In this document: in pieces, positions 6,973 through 11,610 of the stretch
Numbering within the stretch: the first letter of the stretch is position 1
Layout of the letters: each line of letters opens with the position of its first letter
NCBI GenBank assembly: GCA_945827465.1
Contig: CALZOH010000098.1
Location: 1 to 11,610 of the forward strand
DNA: 11,610 bases
From: an uncultured Prevotellaceae bacterium
GTDB lineage: Bacteria; Bacteroidota; Bacteroidia; Bacteroidales; Bacteroidaceae
Reading direction: 5' to 3'
Made by a program: the position numbers and the translations under genes
The notes under the pieces: generated by a model
What the model was told of the DNA's origin: nothing
The model's database searches: none
Seen by the model: the letters and a program-made list of their open reading frames with translations, nothing else

Positions 6973-7683
6973 ATGAAGATGAAAAAGTTAGTGGTATTGA
7001 CAGGAGCCGGTATGAGCGCAGAGAGTGGTTTCAGCACGTTTCGCGATGCCGGTGGTTTGTGGGAAAAATATCCGGTGGAGCAGGTGGCTTCTCACGACGG
7101 TTGGCTGGCCGATCCGGAACTGGTGAACCGCTTCTATAACGGATTGCGCCGACAGCTGATCGAGGCCCGTCCTAATCGCGGTCATGAGTTATTGGCCGCT
7201 TTGGAGCAGCATTTCGAGGTAACTGTCGTGACTCAAAATGTAGACAATCTGCATGAGCGGGCAGGTAGCAGTCGGGTGATTCACCTGCACGGAGAGTTGA
7301 TGAAGGTTACTTCGAGCCGAGATGTCGATAATCCGCATTGCATCGAAGAATTATCCGCTGACAACTACGAAGTACAACCCGGCCAGAAGGCCAAAGACGG
7401 CAGTTTGATGCGTCCCTATATCGTTTTCTTTCAAGAAGCTGTGCCCATGATCGAGACGGCAGCGCGTGAGGTATCGTCGGCCGACATCTTTGTGGTCATC
7501 GGTTCGTCGCTCCAAGTGTATCCTGCCGCCGGATTGTTGCATTATGTCCGTCCGGGAGTGCCTGTTTACCTCATCGATCCGCAGCCCGTTTCGACCTCGG
7601 TCGAAGGTATCACCTTTTTGAGGAAAAAAGCGTCGGAAGGAATGGAAGAACTGACGCAACTGCTCTGTGGCCGACAGGAATAA
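6973..7683 (+). CDS. Sir2/CobB-family NAD-dependent protein deacylase
   Basis: Cytoplasmic sirtuin of 236 residues that removes acyl groups from protein lysines using NAD+. Visible motifs: NAD-binding GAGMSAESGFSTFRD (residues 11-25), TQNVDNLHERAG (87-98), catalytic His106 in HLHGE (104-108), and the C-terminal Rossmann part with VVIGSSLQVYPAAG. The start at 6973 gives the usual short lead-in (MKMKKLVVLTGAG); an in-frame ATG at 6874 would add about 33 residues unlike the family and would span the promoter. Two oddities. First, only two cysteines are present, so the CxxC...CxxC zinc tetrad is absent. Second, the class III acyl-recognition motif, Tyr-x-x-Arg in E. coli CobB (FYNARR), here reads FYNGLR, with Tyr55 kept but Leu58 in the Arg position. 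Desuccinylase activity may therefore be reduced. The usual WFGE loop reads FFQE. Confidence 0.92.
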   Translation: MKMKKLVVLTGAGMSAESGFSTFRDAGGLWEKYPVEQVASHDGWLADPELVNRFYNGLRRQLIEARPNRGHELLAALEQHFEVTVVTQNVDNLHERAGSSRVIHLHGELMKVTSSRDVDNPHCIEELSADNYEVQPGQKAKDGSLMRPYIVFFQEAVPMIETAAREVSSADIFVVIGSSLQVYPAAGLLHYVRPGVPVYLIDPQPVSTSVEGITFLRKKASEGMEELTQLLCGRQE

Positions 7684-7706
7684 TCGGCCATATTCTTTCA
7701 GATTTT
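7668..7706 (+). terminator. Probable sirtuin terminator overlapping the stop codon
   Basis: TGGCCGA (7668-7674) pairs perfectly with TCGGCCA (7684-7690); the 9-base loop contains the TAA stop codon of the sirtuin gene. T-rich sequence (TATTCTTTCAGATTTT) follows. A further perfect 7-bp hairpin, CGCTGCT/AGCAGCG, lies at 7718-7741 without a T-tract. The first is the better terminator candidate although its T-run is broken. Confidence 0.5.
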
Positions 7707-7741
7707 AAGGTCTCCCTCGCTGCTGAATCCGAATAGCAGCG

Positions 7742-8337
7742 TGAAGGACTTGCTTTTGCCTTGGTGGTGAGGACCGGTTTCGCCGGTAGGGGATGCTGCG
7801 CAGTAGTTTCCTTTGTGTTCTGTTATAAAAATCCCTTAGATAAGCCCCGGTTAATGCCTTTTCCGAAATGTTAAAAGGGAAATCTGAATTGTAAAAACGT
7901 TTCAGTCGAAACTAATTAGTTAAAATTCACGTTTCGTTTTAACGTTTCAGAGTGTGTATTCTATATGTCAGTTAATTAATACTATTTTGTTGCGTATAGA
8001 AGGTATTTTCACGGAATTTTAGTGGCTTTATCAAGTGTAGAAAGGGCTAAAACGGCCGTTTCAGTGGTTTTTCACGTGACAAAATCGGTTGTAGTTGTCA
8101 AGTTGAACACTTTGTTACTTGATAAAACGACTAAAAAGCTCGTGGGAATGACTTTGTCACCTTGATAAAGTCCGTGGCAATAACTTTGTCAGGGTAACAA
8201 ACTTGCTAAAATAGCAACTTCAGCACTTCCTTCAACTGACTAGATCACTCATAAATGGCTCCTCAGTTCTTTCTTTTGATAGCAAAAATATTTACTATGG
8301 TCTAACGAATGCTTTTTGAACTTTCAGAAAACAGAAG
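7742..8337. other. Gene-free region with degenerate palindromic repeats
   Basis: No open reading frame that looks like a gene was found on either strand, and no tRNA-like fold was seen. Composition is richer in A+T than the flanking genes. The region holds three related imperfect palindromes at about 8109-8128, 8150-8172 and 8182-8204, each with an ACTTTGT(C/T)A left half and a T(G/A)A(T/C)AAA right half. Half-site-like copies occur at 8026-8037 (CTTTATCAAGTG) and 8076-8082 (TGACAAA). CGTGG(G/C)AAT(G/A)ACTTTGTCA is repeated at 8141 and 8173. ACGTTTCAG occurs at 7897 and 7942, and TTGCTA-AAA-TAGCAA forms a small palindrome at 8203-8217. A gap this long between convergent genes is unusual. Confidence 0.55.
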
Positions 8338-8382
8338 AACGCCCGGTTTCCTTTGCATTTGAGCGAGGATAAACCGGGCGTT
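8338..8382 (-). terminator. Hairpin terminator of the fucosidase gene
   Basis: AACGCCCGGTTT (8338-8349) and AAACCGGGCGTT (8371-8382) form a perfect 12-bp inverted repeat with a 21-base loop, about 56 bases beyond the fucosidase stop codon. On the minus strand it is followed by TTCTTCTGTTTT, an interrupted T-tract. The strong stem supports a terminator or transcript-end hairpin. Confidence 0.7.
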
Positions 8383-8438
8383 AGGTCGAATGGAGCGGTC
8401 GCTTCAGGGGGGAGAAAGTCCTGGGCGCCCTCTCTCGG

Positions 8439-9894
8439 TTATGAAATGACGACGGGCGTCAGGCTGATCGATGTAATTTCAAGGGGAATGCCGCCTTCGG
8501 GCATGCTGAGCGTCAGTGTGTGGGTACCGCTTGACTTAAATTCCAGCCAGCCAAGGGGGCGCGATACGAAAATGCTGGAAACACCTTGCTGGTTCTGCAC
8601 TAAGCAGCCCTCGTCGCTCTCGACTTTCCATACCGCACGGCCGTTTCCTCTTGCCGTCAGGGCAACTTGATAGTATCCGGGTTCCTTCACATGGATGATC
8701 CACGTGATGGTTCCGCCTTGGTGAAGGTTGCCAACGCGATAAGCGTGTTTCCATTCGCCGAATTTCTCCATCCAACTGCTTTTTGAGCAGCTGCATTTGT
8801 CTAATCGGGTAAATTTAACCGACAAGTTCTCCAAACCTTTTTCTGGGTCAAGCCCCTGCATCCGGTCTACTTCGGGAGCATCGGTACGCAACTTGAGTTC
8901 GATGACCGTTGCCAAGGGGTTGGGACACTTGGCCGGTACTTCCAATACGGTCCAACCCTTGCTTTGTCGGTATCGGAGGCGGTGAGATTTTCCTCCTTCA
9001 ACCACCGCAGCCGAGCGAATGGTCGATTTCAGGCCCGGTAAGTAGAGCTTTCCCGTCGACATTTTCCAGCGGAACCTCCATGTCACCCAACGTTTGGTAA
9101 TCACCCAAGTCATATCCTACACGGCCTGATACCAATGCTCGCGGTTGATTCTTGCGCACCACGTCGACCAGTGTCTGTGCATACTTTTTGGGCATACCGC
9201 CAGGCGTGTCAAACCAGATCAGCTCGATGTTACCGTAGTTGCGGGTGATTTCTTCAACCTGGGGCAGGCATTTCTCTCGGAAATAATCGTCGAACGTCTT
9301 CTTGTTGCCGGCGGCGTCATGGCTCGGACCGCCCGAGCCACCCGTTGTGGTCCAGTCTTGGTTGTGGGAATAATAAAAACCAAATCCCAATCCTTCTGCC
9401 TTACAGGCTGCCGCGAGTTCCTTATCGGATCTCGGCCGAAAGGAGTGGCATAGACGATGTTGAAAGGGTTGCATGCGGAGTGATACATGGCAAATCCGTC
9501 GTGATGCTTGCTCGTGATGATGATATATTTCATTCCGGCCTCTTTGGCCAGCTTGGCTATCTTCTTCGCATCAAATTCTGAGGGGTTGAATTCCCGTGCT
9601 ACGGCCATATATTCGTTTCTGTCGGCGCCGGCCATGCCTTCGTTCATCATCCATTCGCCAATGCCGTAATAAGTGCGGTCTTTCCACTTGTTGGCCAAGT
9701 GTGAATACAGTCCCCAGTGAATAACATGGTATAGTTTCCCCATTCAAACAGGTGACCGCGAGTGTCTTCCACATGGATATTTTTCACTTCGTGGGACTTT
9801 CCCCACATCTTGTTCATTGGTTGTTGTGCCTGCATGGGTGACCACAACAAGCCTATCAATAAGCAATGCTGATTGAAACCTTCTTCTGAATCAT
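8439..9894 (-). pseudogene. GH29 alpha-L-fucosidase, disrupted by frameshifts and an internal deletion
   Basis: The pieces of a secreted family 29 alpha-L-fucosidase are present in order but in different frames. From ATG 9894: signal peptide start MIQKKVSISIA, then (second frame) LIGLLWSPMQAQQ to RGHLFEWGNYTM; then (third) IHWGLYSHLANKW, KHHDGFAMYHS to GRDPI; then (fourth) ELAAACKAEGLGFGFYYSHNQDW to IWFDTPGGMP, whose Asp is the GH29 nucleophile; then (fifth) KLYLPGLKS to the stop at 8439, with the C-terminal sandwich and a carbohydrate-binding-like tail (EPGYYQVALTARGNGRAVWKV). The three slips lie near 9861, 9723 and 9422; each is explained by loss of one base from a TTT/AAA run. Near 9051-9060, GDMEVPLENVDG jumps straight to the C-terminal domain, so the last part of the barrel, with the conserved GGxxxLNxGP block, is missing. 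Flanking genes are intact, which favours true decay over poor sequence. No functional enzyme is expected. Confidence 0.85.
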
Positions 9895-9960
9895 ATAATA
9901 AGGTGTATTGAAATGTTGGTATAATAAGATGTTTGAGTTTGACTATTGTTGTTCGCCCTG

Positions 9961-9968
9961 CAAAGGTA
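9961..9968 (-). promoter_or_regulatory. Bacteroidota-type -7 promoter element for the fucosidase gene
   Basis: The minus strand reads TACCTTTG (TAnnTTTG), about 66 bases upstream of the ATG at 9894. The T-rich stretch left by the upstream rubrerythrin terminator falls roughly where the -33 element would be. The promoter of the broken gene still looks intact. Confidence 0.55.
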
Positions 9969-9988
9969 ATGCAAACTATCTGATACAT

Positions 9989-10023
9989 AAAAAAGACCGG
10001 CCCAAAAACATTTGGACCGGTCT
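9989..10023 (-). terminator. Intrinsic terminator of the perR-rubrerythrin operon
   Basis: On the minus strand AGACCGGTCCAAA pairs with TTTGGGCCGGTCT (one G-T mismatch, 4-base loop region) and is followed by six Ts. It lies about 31 bases after the rubrerythrin stop codon and only about 20 bases before the fucosidase -7 element, so it separates the two units. Confidence 0.88.
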
Positions 10024-10054
10024 CGTCATTGTTAAAACTAATTAATCGTATGTA

Positions 10055-10711
10055 TTAATAGTTTTCTGCTTTAACTTGGAAATAGCTTTGCGGGTGGTTG
10101 CATACCGGGCAAACCTCGGGAGCATACTTGCCAACTACGATGTGACCGCAGTTGATGCACTGCCAAACACAATCGCCGTCCTTCGAGAAGACCACCTTGT
10201 CTTCAATATTCTTGAGGAGTTTGCGATAGCGTGCCTCGTGTTCTTTCTCAATGGCGCCCACCATTTCAAACTTCTCGGCAATTTCGTCGAATCCTTCCTC
10301 GCGAGCTTCTTCGGCCATGCGCTTATACATGTCGGTCCACTCGAAGTTTTCGCCTTCAGCAGCCAATGCCAGGTTTTCAACGGTTGTTCCTACCTGACCG
10401 CCATGAAGATACTTGTACCACAGCTTAGCGTGCTCGCGCTCGTTGCCAGATGTTTCAGTGAAAATGGCAGCCATCTGAACGTAGCCATCCTTCTTAGCCT
10501 TGGAGGCATAGTAAGCATACTTGTTGGTAGCCATTGATTCACCGGCAAAAGCTTCCATCAGGTTCTTTTCAGTCTTGGTACCCTTCAAGCAAGGCTTGGT
10601 GCATTCTTCTTTAAACTTATCCTGTCCGGCTTTACATTTGGGGCAGGTCTCGGGAGCTGTTTCTCCCTCGTAAACATAACCGCATACGGTGCAAACGAAT
10701 TTCTTACTCAT
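10055..10711 (-). CDS. rbr: Rubrerythrin with rubredoxin-like domains at both ends
   Basis: A 218-residue cytoplasmic non-haem diiron peroxidase that reduces hydrogen peroxide to water in anaerobes. Residues about 5-27 are a short rubredoxin-like knuckle with Cys7, Cys10, Cys23 and Cys26 (CTVCGY...CPKC). A linker with a CxxxC pair (Cys37, Cys41) follows. Residues about 44-170 are the four-helix rubrerythrin domain with diiron ligands Glu58 (FAGES), Glu91/His94 (EREH), the glutamates of EGENFEW, and the EKEH motif near residue 154. Residues about 181-218 are the usual C-terminal rubredoxin with Cys185, Cys188, Cys201 and Cys204. Classical rubrerythrins, about 190 residues, have only the C-terminal domain; reverse rubrerythrins have only an N-terminal one. 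The start 14 bp after perR fits co-transcription, and the first codons lead straight into the first zinc/iron knuckle, so the N-terminal domain is not a mis-called start. Confidence 0.94.
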   Translation of the reverse strand: MSKKFVCTVCGYVYEGETAPETCPKCKAGQDKFKEECTKPCLKGTKTEKNLMEAFAGESMATNKYAYYASKAKKDGYVQMAAIFTETSGNEREHAKLWYKYLHGGQVGTTVENLALAAEGENFEWTDMYKRMAEEAREEGFDEIAEKFEMVGAIEKEHEARYRKLLKNIEDKVVFSKDGDCVWQCINCGHIVVGKYAPEVCPVCNHPQSYFQVKAENY

Positions 10712-10725
10712 ACTTATTTCTTATT

Positions 10726-11160
10726 TTATGATTGTGATTCAGATTGAGATTGACATTTCTGACAGAGTCCTTTAAAGCACAGATGTACTTCGGTCACCTG
10801 GTTCCCCATCACATTGTCGGTCTGGATGTCTGAAAGACCCTCGTAGGGCACGTCAATGACCCTTCCGCACTGTTTGCAATAGAAGTGGGCATGGGGGGTG
10901 GTCACGCCGTCATAGCAAATTCGGTGGTCATCGATGGTCAGCATAGTGGCAGCTTGCTTTTCGGAGAAAAGGCGCAACGTGTTGTAAACGGTTGTGATAC
11001 TCAATGTGGGTATCTCATTCAGAACGCTCTTGTAGACTTCTTCCACCGTGGGGTGGGTGTGATGTGATAGCAAGTATTCCAGGATGGCGGTACGCTGCGA
11101 CGAGGGCTTGATACCGCAATCGATTAGCTTATTGTAAGCTTGTTTTTTCAAACTTGTCAT
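10726..11160 (-). CDS. perR: PerR-type peroxide-sensing repressor (Fur family)
   Basis: A 144-residue Fur-family DNA-binding repressor. The N-terminal winged helix includes KPSSQRTAILEYLL and the recognition helix SITTVYNTLRLF. The metal-sensing residues match B. subtilis PerR: His36 (HTHPT), Asp84, His90 and His92 (YDGVTTPHAH) and Asp103 (GRVIDV). The aspartate at the last position, where Fur proteins have glutamate, is the feature that separates PerR from Fur, so metal-catalysed histidine oxidation by peroxide is the likely sensing mode. The structural zinc site is intact: Cys95/Cys98 and Cys133/Cys136. The Ser/Gln/Glu-rich tail (QSQSESQS) is low complexity. It is the first gene of an operon with rubrerythrin, 14 bp apart, matching the known link of PerR to peroxide reductases in anaerobes, and a palindrome in its promoter suggests autoregulation. 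Confidence 0.9.
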   Translation of the reverse strand: MTSLKKQAYNKLIDCGIKPSSQRTAILEYLLSHHTHPTVEEVYKSVLNEIPTLSITTVYNTLRLFSEKQAATMLTIDDHRICYDGVTTPHAHFYCKQCGRVIDVPYEGLSDIQTDNVMGNQVTEVHLCFKGLCQKCQSQSESQS

Positions 11161-11183
11161 AATGTTAGTCTTATTTTCCTTTG

Positions 11184-11191
11184 CAAAAGTA
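11184..11191 (-). promoter_or_regulatory. Bacteroidota-type -7 promoter element for the perR-rbr operon
   Basis: The minus strand reads TACTTTTG (TAnnTTTG), 23 bases upstream of the perR ATG at 11160. No good TTTG -33 element was seen at the usual spacing. Confidence 0.62.
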
Positions 11192-11207
11192 ATAAAATGT
11201 TTTTATT
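11191..11207. promoter_or_regulatory. Candidate PerR operator overlapping the perR promoter
   Basis: AATAAAA-TGT-TTTTATT is a perfect 7-3-7 inverted repeat of 17 bp. It touches the outer edge of the -7 element, so a bound dimer would block RNA polymerase. Its A/T-rich palindromic form and size are like PerR boxes of other bacteria, though it is not the B. subtilis consensus. Binding by the adjacent PerR is inferred from position. Confidence 0.45.
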
Positions 11208-11610
11208 GTCCACTATATCTTGTTGGAAAAATTACAAGAAGATTTCTTCCTTCCTCTTTCTTACGTCTAAAATACGGCTCTTTCATTTAACTCTGGCATT
11301 GTATGGTAAGAAGTTATAAGTAACATTTACCCCAAGAACAACCTTTTAATATAGGGAATGCCTTGTTGGGTTAAATTGAAAGAATGTTTGTTAGCGCAAA
11401 ACAATCTAATGACCGATTGAGGTATAATCAGCAAAACGATTCGGAGATTTAATATGCAACAAACGTCTTGGTAAGATGAATAACGTTCCATCGCAACCCG
11501 ATTTGTTCATTCCCTGACCCGGTTATTCATGATCATCTGATTCAACCATACCTTTCTGTCATGATACAGATTTACTTCACACGTAATTAACAATTAAAGT
11601 GTATCGTATT
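11208..11610. other. Region upstream of perR without a recognisable gene
   Basis: About 400 bases with no convincing reading frame, tRNA or TAnnTTTG element on either strand. Two inverted repeats stand out: ATGAATAAC (11476-11484) with GTTATTCAT (11522-11530), a perfect 9-bp pair with a 37-base loop, and a 24-bp imperfect palindrome at 11579-11602 (ACAC, TAATT, AATTA, GTGT). These may belong to the gene beyond the window edge. Confidence 0.4.

Noticed and set aside
7684..8337. Insertion sequence remnant or tRNA in the convergent gap
   Set aside because: No transposase fragment, matching terminal inverted repeats with target duplication, or tRNA cloverleaf could be found by eye.
8439..9113. 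Independent 224-residue protein
   Set aside because: Its first residues up to about 9060 are an out-of-frame reading of the fucosidase barrel; the rest is the fucosidase C-terminal region.
9647..9988. Separate small gene starting MYQIVCITFAGR at 9988
   Set aside because: Its upstream part covers the promoter; the family-like start is the ATG at 9894 in another frame, and the later part is a fragment of the fucosidase.

Overview
The window looks like chromosomal DNA from a Bacteroidota, most probably a Prevotella-like member of the Bacteroidales. The evidence is the set of proteins (secreted GH2 and GH29 glycosidases, FkpA-type FKBP isomerases, PerR with rubrerythrin) and, independently, a TAnnTTTG element, the Bacteroidota -7 promoter consensus, upstream of every transcription unit: TATCTTTG, TACTTTTG (three times) and TACCTTTG. 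No Shine-Dalgarno-like sequence was relied on for start choice. Genus is an inference.

Layout, left to right. (1) 1-178: two copies of a GC-rich 15-bp repeat, then a minus-strand terminator. (2) 179-4123, minus: a 1186-residue exported LacZ-type beta-galactosidase with an N-terminal ricin-like lectin domain, followed 12 bp later by a small barstar-family protein. (3) 4250-6784, minus: three consecutive FKBP prolyl isomerases, one predicted cytoplasmic, one lipoprotein and one soluble periplasmic, ending in a strong terminator. (4) 6973-7683, plus: a compact Sir2/CobB-like NAD-dependent deacylase, divergent from the FKBP operon. (5) 7684-8337: about 650 bp without a recognisable gene but with a cluster of related imperfect palindromes. 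(6) 8439-9894, minus: a secreted GH29 alpha-L-fucosidase that is broken by three single-base slips and an internal deletion. (7) 10055-11160, minus: a two-gene perR-rubrerythrin operon. (8) 11161-11610: promoter and candidate operator of perR, then sequence without a gene.

How the genes work together: the two glycosidases point to beta-galactoside and fucoside use on host or plant glycans, though the fucosidase appears dead. The FKBP set supports protein folding inside the cell and in the envelope. PerR and rubrerythrin form a peroxide-response unit of an anaerobe, probably autoregulated through a palindrome touching the -7 element. I see no phage, transposase, CRISPR or clear defence system. 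The most unusual items are the rubrerythrin with rubredoxin-like domains at both ends, the sirtuin lacking the zinc tetrad and with an altered acyl-recognition motif, the decaying fucosidase, and the palindrome-rich gap between convergent genes.
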